A DNA stretch of 14,825 nt from Deltaproteobacteria bacterium (GTDB lineage Bacteria > Myxococcota_A > UBA9160 > SMWR01), in contig JAJDAM010000689.1 in assembly GCA_029261905.1 (NCBI GenBank), forward strand, positions 1-14,825, given 5' to 3'. The notes under the pieces were generated by a model that saw only the letters and a list, made by a program, of their open reading frames with translations, was not told where the DNA came from and did no database searches. Positions 7,076 through 14,165 of this stretch are shown piece by piece. A program made the translations under genes and the position numbers. Position 1 is the stretch's first letter, and the number at the start of each line of letters is the position of its first letter.

Positions 7076-8107
7076 GTGACAGCGAACAGTCGATCCCTGA
7101 CGAACGAAAGGATGGTGCTCACCAAGCGCCCCGAAGGTCCGCCGGACGCATCGTGTTTCGCGTTGGACAAACAACCCGTTACGGAACTCGGCGCGGGCGA
7201 GGTGCTGATCGAGGTCGATCACCTCTCGATCGATCCGTTCATCCGCACCTCTCTCAATTCGGAGAGTTATCACACGCCGGTGCCGATTGGCTCGACGGTG
7301 ACGGCGCTCGGAGTGGGGCGCATCATCGAGAGCCGGGCACCCGGGCTCGAACCCGGGGATGGGGTATTCGGACCGCTGGGGATTCAGACGATTGCACGTC
7401 TTCCCGGTGGCATATTGAAGAAGGTCGACGAGAAGCGCGCTCCACTCACCGCCTATCTCGGAGCGATCGGGCTGACGTCGGGCATGACTTCGTACTTCGG
7501 AGTGCGCGAAGTCGGCGCCGTGGCTCCCGGGGATACCGTCGTGGTTTCCGGAGCGGCCGGCGCGGTGGGTTCGTTGGCGGGACAGATCGCGCAGATCGAG
7601 GGCGGCCGCGCCATCGGGATTGCGGGTGGCGCTGACAAGGTGGACTACGTGGTGGGCGAGCTCGGGTTCGCGGCGTGCATCGATTACAAGAACGAAGACG
7701 TGGCTGCACGCCTGCGCGAACTCGCCCCCGACGGGGTCGATGTGTACTTCGACAATGTGGGCGGTGAGATGCTCGACGTGCTGCTCGATCAGATTCGGGA
7801 GCGCGCCCGCGTCGTGATTTGTGGTGCCATTTCGCAATACGACAACATGGATGCCGTTCGCGGCCCGAGCCTCTACCTACGACTTGCCGAGCGCCATGCG
7901 CGCATGGAGGGGTTTGCGGTCACGCATTTCGCTCCGCTGTTCGCCGAAGCCGAAGAGCAGCTCACCCGCTGGCTCGAACAGGGCAAGCTCGCACTGCGCG
8001 AACACGTCGAATACGGGGTCGAGAAGTTCCCCGTCGCGCTACGGACGCTATTCGATGGCGGGCACATCGGAAAGCTGCTCTTGTGCCCGGGACGGACTGC
8101 GCCGTAG
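7076..8107 (+). CDS. NADP-dependent zinc-free MDR reductase, CurA / alkenal reductase-like
   Basis: A 343-residue member of the zinc-independent medium-chain dehydrogenase group that includes E. coli CurA, leukotriene B4 12-hydroxydehydrogenase and plant alkenal double-bond reductases. These reduce the C=C bond of alpha,beta-unsaturated aldehydes and ketones with NADPH. Visible features are the N-terminal LTKRPEGPP (15-23), LSIDPFIRTSL (50-60), the nucleotide motif SGAAGAVGS (158-166), GIAGGADKVD (181-190, the NADPH-phosphate lysine region), FDNVGG (225-230) and VVICGAISQYD near 246-256. No zinc ligands are present. The GTG at 7076 is chosen because CurA-type proteins begin with a similar MTAN-like stretch and GGTGGA lies 8 bases upstream; an ATG at 7112 is the alternative. 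It starts 2 bases after the SDR stop, so the two are very probably co-transcribed and may act in sequence on an enone or enal. Confidence 0.88.
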   Translation: MTANSRSLTNERMVLTKRPEGPPDASCFALDKQPVTELGAGEVLIEVDHLSIDPFIRTSLNSESYHTPVPIGSTVTALGVGRIIESRAPGLEPGDGVFGPLGIQTIARLPGGILKKVDEKRAPLTAYLGAIGLTSGMTSYFGVREVGAVAPGDTVVVSGAAGAVGSLAGQIAQIEGGRAIGIAGGADKVDYVVGELGFAACIDYKNEDVAARLRELAPDGVDVYFDNVGGEMLDVLLDQIRERARVVICGAISQYDNMDAVRGPSLYLRLAERHARMEGFAVTHFAPLFAEAEEQLTRWLEQGKLALREHVEYGVEKFPVALRTLFDGGHIGKLLLCPGRTAP

Positions 8108-8187
8108 CCCGCGAGTAGCGGTCATCCACGCAGAACAGCCCGACCAAGGCGGCCGTTGCGCGTTGCTCCGCGCTATCCTCGTTCGCG

Positions 8188-9735
8188 ATGTCGACCGTAG
8201 AACCTAACACGCCGAAAGATCCGGACGCGCGGCTCGCGTATTGCGCGTTCGCGGTGCTGTGGGCAACGGCCCTGCTGTTCGAGTATGCGGGCGCAATCCA
8301 GCGCACGGGTACGTTGGCGATGCTGCTGCTGATCGTGTTCGGGCGCATGGCCGCTGTCTGGACGATCGCTCGACCCGCCAGCACGGTTCGGCTCATGCTC
8401 GTGTGCGGAGCACTGGTCGCGATCATCATCGCAAAACTACCGAAAGGGCCGAATCACGGGATCCTGGTGCTGGTCGCCTCGGCGACGGTAATCCTGGCCG
8501 CCGCGAGGCTCATGGCAGCACACCGAAGCTGGCGGGTCGCTCCCGGCGAACTCTACGAGACGTTCGCACCGGCGCTGCGCTGGGAACTGATCGCTCTGTA
8601 CTTCTGGGCCGTGTTCCAAAAACTGAACTCTGATTTCATGATGATGGATCTGAGTTGTGGTCCCGCTCAACTCTGGAACCTCCGTCGGGTGTTGGATTTC
8701 ATGACCGAGAGCCAGCTGCTCAGGACATTCGGTGTGCATGGGACACTGCTGGTCGAAGCCGGAATTCCGCTGCTCCTGTTGCTGCGCAGCACGCGATATT
8801 TTGGCGTCGCACTCGCCGTCGGCTTTCACTTTACATTGGGCGCGAACTACACAGGGTTCTCCGCGATGTTATTCGCGATGCTCTCGCTGTTCCTGCCCGG
8901 GAGCTTCTACTCGAACCTGAGCGCCCTGTTCCGTCGCACCTCGTCGAGCGTCGCGACGACGGGCCGGCGGGCGCTGCGCTCGATCGATACCGGCTTCGGC
9001 GTCGTTGTCATCGGCGTTGGCGTGGCGGCAGTCGTCGTCGCAGTCTTCTTTTCGCAGGCGAGTTCTGGATGGAGTAGCCCACCGTGGATCCCCGGCCGGC
9101 TGCTGTTGACACTGTGGTTCGTGTACGGAGCGGCTGTCATGGGTCTGTTCGCGATCGGTGCCTGGACTGCGAGGCCCTGGAATACCGGCCGGCGCCCCGG
9201 GCTCGGGTTTCGATACATCAGTCTCGCCATCATGCCGCTGCTGGTATTCGCAAACGGCCTGACCCCTCATCTCGGACTGAAGAACACACAAGCATTCGCG
9301 ATGTTCAGCAACCTGCACACCCGCAGTGGCCAATCGAACCACCTGATCATCCCCGGCTCCTGGCAGCGCTGGAACCACCTGGGCGACCTGGTCATGATTC
9401 ATGAGTCCAACGACCCGGTGTTGGCGAAGCTGGTTGGACCGTCCTGGAAGACGTTCAACTATTTTTCGACCTACGTCGTCGACCGACCCAAGATGGAAAG
9501 AACGCAACCGGCCCCTCAGTGGCGGCTCCCCTACCTCGCGTTGAGGCGACGCATCACCGATCTCGCGAAGGCCGGGCGCACCGACGTGCAACTCGTCTAC
9601 GAGCGGAACGGCATCATTCATCGGCTGGAAAACGCCGAGGCCGATCCGGAACTCTCGAGTCTCCCCTGGTTCGCTCGAAAATTCCTGATGCTGCGCGCGA
9701 TCCCAGATTCGAGCCGCGGCTACTGCATGTGGTAG
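8188..9735 (+). CDS. HTTM / vitamin-K-dependent carboxylase-like membrane protein
   Basis: A 515-residue polytopic membrane protein with about ten hydrophobic segments between residues 18 and 360 and a soluble tail of about 145 residues. It matches the HTTM family, the membrane part shared with vitamin K-dependent gamma-carboxylase. YFWAVFQKLNSDFM (138-151) aligns with the carboxylase segment around its catalytic-base lysine (YFIAGVKKLDADW in human, from memory), placing Lys145 at that position. GFHFTLG (212-218) matches the conserved histidine region, and FANGLTPHLGLKNTQAFAMFSNLHT (354-378) is the conserved last-helix motif. The tail (375-515) does not resemble the lumenal propeptide-binding domain of the animal enzyme. 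The substrate is unknown. No clear ribosome binding site precedes the ATG at 8188. The gene follows the CurA-like gene after 80 bases, so co-transcription is possible, and it ends 9 bases from the convergent zinc-ribbon gene. Family placement is likely; activity is open. Confidence 0.75.
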   Translation: MSTVEPNTPKDPDARLAYCAFAVLWATALLFEYAGAIQRTGTLAMLLLIVFGRMAAVWTIARPASTVRLMLVCGALVAIIIAKLPKGPNHGILVLVASATVILAAARLMAAHRSWRVAPGELYETFAPALRWELIALYFWAVFQKLNSDFMMMDLSCGPAQLWNLRRVLDFMTESQLLRTFGVHGTLLVEAGIPLLLLLRSTRYFGVALAVGFHFTLGANYTGFSAMLFAMLSLFLPGSFYSNLSALFRRTSSSVATTGRRALRSIDTGFGVVVIGVGVAAVVVAVFFSQASSGWSSPPWIPGRLLLTLWFVYGAAVMGLFAIGAWTARPWNTGRRPGLGFRYISLAIMPLLVFANGLTPHLGLKNTQAFAMFSNLHTRSGQSNHLIIPGSWQRWNHLGDLVMIHESNDPVLAKLVGPSWKTFNYFSTYVVDRPKMERTQPAPQWRLPYLALRRRITDLAKAGRTDVQLVYERNGIIHRLENAEADPELSSLPWFARKFLMLRAIPDSSRGYCMW

Positions 9736-9744
9736 CGGCTCGGG

Positions 9745-10245
9745 CTATTCGGCCGTCAGCAGGGCCAGCCCGCATCCGGGACACTCGTCCATCATCGGAT
9801 CGACCGGATCGCCGCAGGCTGGGCACGTGTCGTCCGAACCTTCGGAGAACGATGTGCCGTAGCCTTCCGGGATATCCGGAATCTCCGAATTGGTGTGTTC
9901 GAGATCGATCTCGGTAGCCGCTTCGACATCTTCTTCCAATACGAAAACACCATACGGAAGATTCTGGCCGGGCCGCTGGCGGTCGCCCTCGCCGTCGTCT
10001 TCGCCGGCCGCTTGAATCCGATGAGAAATTCCCGCCTCTGCGAGCTTCTCGGATAGCGCGGTCGCCCACCCCACCGAAGACGCCCGAATGCATACGAGCT
10101 CGGAGATCGGTGGAAGCTGATCGGCGGCATCCTCGCCGCCCAGCTCGCTTTCGAAGACCAACGGCACATCACAGTCGGCACAGACCGTCGCCGAGTGAAG
10201 GTACTCATCCCGACATTCCGGGCAGAACTTGGGCGCCTTGACCAC
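9745..10245 (-). CDS. Double zinc-ribbon protein with DUF2007-like middle domain
   Basis: A 166-residue acidic cytoplasmic protein. Cys8, Cys11, Cys22 and Cys25 form an N-terminal zinc ribbon (C-x2-C-x10-C-x2-C); Cys141, Cys144, Cys155 and Cys158 form the same arrangement at the C-terminus. Between them, residues 47-116 (ELVCIRASSVGWATALSEKLAEAGI, then PYGVFVLEEDVEAATEI) resemble DUF2007, a small ferredoxin-like domain annotated as putative signal transducing. The linkers are rich in Asp and Glu. The GTG at 10245 is chosen because GGAGG (10253-10257) sits 7 bases before it; an in-frame ATG at 10287 would add 14 residues ahead of the first ribbon and lies upstream of that site. It is transcribed alone, converging on the HTTM gene and diverging from the MDR dehydrogenase gene. 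Its role is unknown; binding of protein or nucleic acid is a guess. Confidence 0.75.
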   Translation of the reverse strand: MVKAPKFCPECRDEYLHSATVCADCDVPLVFESELGGEDAADQLPPISELVCIRASSVGWATALSEKLAEAGISHRIQAAGEDDGEGDRQRPGQNLPYGVFVLEEDVEAATEIDLEHTNSEIPDIPEGYGTSFSEGSDDTCPACGDPVDPMMDECPGCGLALLTAE

Positions 10246-10252
10246 GCAGTTT

Positions 10253-10271
10253 CCTCCAAAGAAGCAATATA
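10253..10271 (-). promoter_or_regulatory. Putative -10 element and ribosome binding site of zinc-ribbon gene
   Basis: On the minus strand TATATT (10271-10266) is a good -10 match and is the most A/T-rich spot in the 129-base divergent gap. GGAGG (10257-10253) follows at once. The implied leader would be only about 15 bases, which favours the GTG start at 10245 over the ATG at 10287. No -35 match is seen at the right distance (GTAGCG at 17 bases), so the promoter call is weak. Confidence 0.3.
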
Positions 10272-10374
10272 CGTCGCCCGAACTCACTCGCTACCCCACC
10301 GTCGCACGCGCTGACCGACCGCAGTTGCACCTCGGCGCTTGCAAAGCCGTCAATCGACTGCCACGCTAGTCGCA

Positions 10375-11322
10375 ATGCGTGCCCTTACGTTCGATGGATC
10401 CATTGCGAAAGTCAGCGACGTTGCCAAGCCCGACCTCGCTCCCGACTCGGCACTCGTACGCGTCACGCTCGCCGGCGTCTGCAATACCGACCTGGAGCTG
10501 GTCAAGGGATACATGGCGTTTCGTGGCACGCTCGGCCATGAGTTCGTCGGTGTCGTGGAAGATGGCCCCCCGGAGTGGCTCGGACAACGGGTCGTCGGCG
10601 AGATCAACTTCGCGTGCCAGAGCTGTCCGATCTGCCACGAGGGGCTGCAACGCCACTGCCCATCGCGACGCGTGATGGGCATCCTGGAAGCCGACGGAAG
10701 TTTCGCAGAGTACGTCAACGTTCCGATCGCCAACCTTCACACAGTCCCAGAAAGTGTCGATGACGACTCGGCCGTGTTCGCGGAACCGCTGGCCGCCGCG
10801 TTCGAAGTTCTCGAGCAGGTTCACGTCATGCCGAACCAGGATTGCGTGGTACTCGGCGACGGCAAGCTCGGCTTGCTCGTCGCGCAGGTGCTGCGACAAG
10901 CAGGCGCGCAAGTCCTCGTGGTGGGGCATCACCCGGAGAATCTGGAAATCCTGGCGCGTCGAGATATCGAAACGATCGAGGATTCGAATTGGACCCCGGG
11001 GTCGGCGTCGCTGGTGGTGGACGCGACGGGATCCGCCGAGGGCCTGCAACGCGCGGTCGCCGCCACTCGACCGCGTGGCACGGTCGTGCTCAAGAGCACG
11101 ACGGCCACCAAGACCAGCGTCGACCTGTCACAACTGGTCGTGGATGAAATTCGCGTGGTCGGCTCGCGTTGCGGCCCGTTCCCACCCGCGATTCGCGCGC
11201 TCGAGACCGGCAGCATCGACGTCCGCTCGCTGATCTCGCATCGCTGCTCGCTCAACGATGCGAGCGACGCACTCGAAAGAGCCGGCGATCCGGGTCAACT
11301 GAAAGTACTCCTCGAACCGTAG
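10375..11322 (+). CDS. Zinc-binding alcohol/polyol dehydrogenase (MDR family)
   Basis: A 315-residue zinc-dependent medium-chain dehydrogenase, cytoplasmic, oxidising an alcohol or reducing a carbonyl with NAD(P). The catalytic zinc ligands are Cys36, His55 and Glu56 (GHE), with Glu138 in a position used by sorbitol/threonine dehydrogenases. The structural zinc site is complete: Cys81, Cys84, Cys87 and Cys95. The Rossmann motif is GDGKLG (161-166), a GxGxxG variant, and the second half ends with the usual substrate-domain strand KVLLEP. The protein is shorter than the usual 340-380 residues, mostly through a compact N-terminal domain and short segments around 190-215. The ATG at 10375 fits the family start (MRALTF); an earlier in-frame TTG at 10339 would add 12 residues without homology. 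No strong ribosome binding site is seen. It is followed after 11 bases by the OYE-type gene, forming a likely operon. Confidence 0.9.
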   Translation: MRALTFDGSIAKVSDVAKPDLAPDSALVRVTLAGVCNTDLELVKGYMAFRGTLGHEFVGVVEDGPPEWLGQRVVGEINFACQSCPICHEGLQRHCPSRRVMGILEADGSFAEYVNVPIANLHTVPESVDDDSAVFAEPLAAAFEVLEQVHVMPNQDCVVLGDGKLGLLVAQVLRQAGAQVLVVGHHPENLEILARRDIETIEDSNWTPGSASLVVDATGSAEGLQRAVAATRPRGTVVLKSTTATKTSVDLSQLVVDEIRVVGSRCGPFPPAIRALETGSIDVRSLISHRCSLNDASDALERAGDPGQLKVLLEP

Positions 11323-11333
11323 AGTTCTCGTCG

Positions 11334-12533
11334 ATGTCTGCATCGCTCGATAAGTGTTTCTCCGCCGGAACCATCAACGGGCTCGAACTCCGAAATCGCG
11401 TCATCAAGGCCGCGACCTTCGAAGGCATGTGCCCTGACGGTGTCCCCAGCGAACGTCTCTTCGCTCATCACCGCGGCGTCTGTGAAGGCGGCGTAGCGAT
11501 GACGACCCTGGCCTACTGCGCGGTGGAAGCCGATGGCCGGGTCAAGCGGGAAATGATGTACATGCATGAAGGCATCCGACCTCAGCTCGAACGTCTCGCG
11601 CAGGAAGTTCACGGGGCGGGCTCGAAGCTCTCCGGACAGATGGGTCATTGCGGAAACTTCACACAGAACACGGATTTCCAGGGCAAGCGCCCGCTCGGAC
11701 CATCGCGCATGCTCAACCTCGGCGGCATCCCGGCGGGCATTCCATTTGCCGGAGCGATGAACGAGGGCGATATCGATCGTCTGGTGGAGTTGTTCCGACA
11801 GGCCGCGCGCTTCATGAAGTCGGTGGGTTTCGACGCCGTCGAGATCCACTTCGGGCACGGCTACGGGTTGAGCCAGTTCATCAGTCCCAAAACGAACAAA
11901 CGCAGCGACCGATATGGCGGAACGCTGATCAACCGGATGCGGCTGCCCTTGCGCGTGCTGGAAGCCGTGCGAGAGGCGGTGGGGGACGAATTCGCGATCC
12001 TCGGCAAGATGGGGCTGACGGACGGCGCGAAAGGCGGCCTCCAACAAGACGAAGCGATTGAAGTCGCCGCACTTCTCGATGAAGGCGGAATCGACGCGCT
12101 GATTCCGAGTGGCGGCACCAGCAGCATGAACCCGATGCTGTTGTTTCGCGGCGACAGCATTCAGCCCAGCCTGATCGAGCAGGAGAAAAGCCTGCTGATG
12201 CGAATCGGCCTGCGCATGATGGGGCCCTCGATGTTCAAGGACTATCCCTACGAGGAGCTCTACTTTCTCGATGGCGCGAGACGAATTCGCGATCGCATCC
12301 GGCGCGCCAAAGTCGTCTACATCGGTGGTGTGAGCACCCTCGAGAGCATCGAGACGGCAATGGACGAGTTCGAGTTCATCCAGATGGGGCGCGCGCTGTG
12401 GAAGGACCCCGGCTTCGTGAACCACGCGAAGGCAAACCCGGAATACGTCAACCACTGCAATCACTGCAACCGCTGCGCGGCACTGATCGGTCACCCCGAC
12501 GGTGTGCGCTGCGTGTTGAACGAGCCTGTCTAG
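11334..12533 (+). CDS. Old Yellow Enzyme-type NADH:flavin oxidoreductase with C-terminal Cys cluster
   Basis: A 399-residue FMN-binding TIM-barrel oxidoreductase of the Old Yellow Enzyme / 2,4-dienoyl-CoA reductase group, which reduce activated C=C bonds. Signatures are the N-terminal LELRNRVIKAATFEG (17-31), GQMGHCG (101-107), the active-site and FMN segment IHFGHGYGLSQF (171-182, with His172 and His175), PKTNKRSDRYGG (185-196) and the phosphate-binding end YIGGVSTLES plus MGRAL (329-354). After the barrel, Cys375, Cys378, Cys381 and Cys393 (HCNHCNRC, then 11 residues, then C) resemble the [4Fe-4S] ligand set that joins the barrel to the FAD/NADPH half in dienoyl-CoA reductase. Here the protein ends six residues later, so that half is absent. 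The ATG at 11334, 11 bases after the MDR stop, fits the family start; the frame extends to 11169 only by overlapping the MDR gene. Electrons would have to come from another partner or directly from NAD(P)H. Confidence 0.9.
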   Translation: MSASLDKCFSAGTINGLELRNRVIKAATFEGMCPDGVPSERLFAHHRGVCEGGVAMTTLAYCAVEADGRVKREMMYMHEGIRPQLERLAQEVHGAGSKLSGQMGHCGNFTQNTDFQGKRPLGPSRMLNLGGIPAGIPFAGAMNEGDIDRLVELFRQAARFMKSVGFDAVEIHFGHGYGLSQFISPKTNKRSDRYGGTLINRMRLPLRVLEAVREAVGDEFAILGKMGLTDGAKGGLQQDEAIEVAALLDEGGIDALIPSGGTSSMNPMLLFRGDSIQPSLIEQEKSLLMRIGLRMMGPSMFKDYPYEELYFLDGARRIRDRIRRAKVVYIGGVSTLESIETAMDEFEFIQMGRALWKDPGFVNHAKANPEYVNHCNHCNRCAALIGHPDGVRCVLNEPV

Positions 12534-12538
12534 CAGCC

Positions 12539-12555
12539 CGACCCAACAGGGGTCG
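12539..12555. terminator. Small hairpin between OYE-type gene and rqcH
   Basis: CGACCC (12539-12544) pairs with GGGTCG (12550-12555) around the 5-base loop AACAG, within the 42-base gap between two convergent stop codons. It is 6 bp, G/C-rich and symmetric, so it could stop transcription from both sides, but there is no T-run on either strand. Confidence 0.4.
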
Positions 12556-12575
12556 CGCGACGGCGGGGATCCGGA

Positions 12576-14165
12576 CTACGACTGCGACTCGCTCGGGTCG
12601 ATCACCGATTCGAGAATCTTCTTCAGGCGCTGTGGGACGCGTCGCAGATGAATGGTCTTTCCGCCGTGAACCATGACCAGGCCCGGCTTGGCCCCCTTGG
12701 GTTTGCGTACGTTGGCGATCGGGACCGCGTGGACGTCCGCTCGGCTCGCGTTCTTCTGTTTGGAAAAATGAACCGCTAGTTCGCACGCATCCAGCACGGC
12801 GTCGCCCGACGGGTCGATTTTACCGTTGGTTCGCAGGATGACGTGGCTACCCGGCGCACCATCGAGGTGAAAGAACAGGTCTTTGCCTCGCGCCAACCGG
12901 ATGGACAGGTGGTCGTTGCCGGCTGCGCTGCGTCCTACCCAGATCTCCAATCCGCCAGCGGTGCGATAGCGCCGCGGCATGAGCCGGCCCGGGACGATCT
13001 GTTTGCCGAGCTTGTGCTCGATTGGGCGCCCCGGTGCTGCACGCTCGGCAGCAGCGGCCGGTGCGTACTTGGCGAGAAGCTTCTGGATCGGTGCCTGACT
13101 GGCGAATGCCTCGAGTTCAGCGATGGATCCGTCCGTGCCGGAAGCCTCGTTGGACGCGCCGTCGTGCGCTGCTTCATCGCCGCCGGCGAGTTGTGTAAAT
13201 CGCTGATTCCACTGTTCGATCTCGGCGCGTGCGGTTGCAACCTCCTGTTGGCGTGCGCCGGCTTTCGTCACGGCTCGAACCGCCTTGTGGTACCGCTTGA
13301 ACAGACGATTCAGGTTCTCGGCAGGGTTGAGCTTGGGATCGAGTTCGATCGAGACGGGCTCGCCGGTTTCGAAATCCGGCACGGTCACCTGGGTGTCACC
13401 GCGCTTGATCTGCGGAAGAGCCGTCTTGAGCAGCTCGCCGTCCCGGGCCAACCGGTTTGCCTCTTGTGCTTCGGCGAGGCTCGATTCCAGTTTCGTGAGC
13501 TTTCGGTCGAGCGCTTTCGTTTCCTTGTTGAGCGCCTTGGCGATGCGACGTTTCAGGACTGCCGCTTCGTCCGATTGCTCCACGGTTTCATATTTGCGTT
13601 CGAACGCGACCAGCAACCCCTCGTCGCTCTCGCGTTCGAAACGGTCCGAGCCCGCGGTCGGCGGCCGCGATCCAGGGGAGGACCACGCGCCCCCCAACTC
13701 CAACTCGGGCCGGGTCTCTTGGAGAGGCCGCAACGACGACACGATCTTTCCGGCAGCGTCGAGCAGATACAGATTGCTGCGCGGACCGAGAATCGACAGC
13801 AACAGCTCGTACTCCGCTTCCGCTGTCGTGAGCTGCACCGCAAGTTGGCGGTCATCGTCTCTCAAGCGAATGCGGCCGATCCCCGCACCGTCGACGTGCG
13901 CTCGCAGATACTGCGTGAACGCGTTGGGTGCCGCCTGCCCGGTGCCACTCCTCGGTGGCGCAGTCAGCTGTGAGACCCGTGCACTTCCGGGCCGGCATGA
14001 GAACCGAATGTGTCGCCGCTTCGGCGCAGGGTCGCTGCCGCTCGGTCCGTACACCGTCAGTACGACGCTCATCGGGTCGGGAGCGACGATCCGCTGGACC
14101 TGATGTCCTGCGATCAGGGTCGACAGCAGTGGTGTCGCGCGACGCAGCTCTACGAGGCTCAGCAT
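12576..14165 (-). CDS. rqcH: RqcH / NFACT-family ribosome quality-control protein
   Basis: A 529-residue protein of the NFACT family (bacterial RqcH, homologous to eukaryotic Rqc2/NEMF and to FbpA-like proteins). RqcH binds obstructed 50S subunits carrying peptidyl-tRNA and, in Bacillus, adds alanine tails that mark the nascent chain for degradation. The NFACT-N domain spans about 1-185, with the Asp-Arg pair at 105-106 and GPRSNLYLLDAAGKIVSSLR (127-146). A charged coiled-coil/HhH middle follows (about 195-330), including the ENLNRLFKRYHKAVRA helix (283-298). The NFACT-R domain (about 395-510) has GKDLFFHLDGAPGSHVILR (427-445) and the HFSKQKNASRADVHA strand. A low-complexity insert rich in D, A, G, S and E lies at about 328-350. 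The ATG abuts the mutM stop codon (TAGATG), so the two are probably co-transcribed and coupled. The symbol follows family practice; tailing activity is not shown by sequence. Confidence 0.88.
   Translation of the reverse strand: MLSLVELRRATPLLSTLIAGHQVQRIVAPDPMSVVLTVYGPSGSDPAPKRRHIRFSCRPGSARVSQLTAPPRSGTGQAAPNAFTQYLRAHVDGAGIGRIRLRDDDRQLAVQLTTAEAEYELLLSILGPRSNLYLLDAAGKIVSSLRPLQETRPELELGGAWSSPGSRPPTAGSDRFERESDEGLLVAFERKYETVEQSDEAAVLKRRIAKALNKETKALDRKLTKLESSLAEAQEANRLARDGELLKTALPQIKRGDTQVTVPDFETGEPVSIELDPKLNPAENLNRLFKRYHKAVRAVTKAGARQQEVATARAEIEQWNQRFTQLAGGDEAAHDGASNEASGTDGSIAELEAFASQAPIQKLLAKYAPAAAAERAAPGRPIEHKLGKQIVPGRLMPRRYRTAGGLEIWVGRSAAGNDHLSIRLARGKDLFFHLDGAPGSHVILRTNGKIDPSGDAVLDACELAVHFSKQKNASRADVHAVPIANVRKPKGAKPGLVMVHGGKTIHLRRVPQRLKKILESVIDPSESQS

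Noticed and set aside
8156..8179. TTGCGC and TATCCT as a promoter for the HTTM gene
   Set aside because: The boxes are only 12 bases apart, too close for a normal sigma-70 promoter.
11169..11333. 55-residue N-terminal extension of the OYE-type protein
   Set aside because: It overlaps the 3' end of the MDR dehydrogenase gene and has no homology, whereas the ATG at 11334 matches the family start.
11295..12494. Minus-strand reading frame of 399 codons antisense to the OYE-type gene
   Set aside because: Its composition (His, Val, Asp, Arg rich) mirrors the reverse complement of the real gene and no motif is recognisable.
12843..13973. Plus-strand reading frame of 376 codons antisense to rqcH
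   Set aside because: No domain or plausible start context; the minus-strand NFACT domains are clear.
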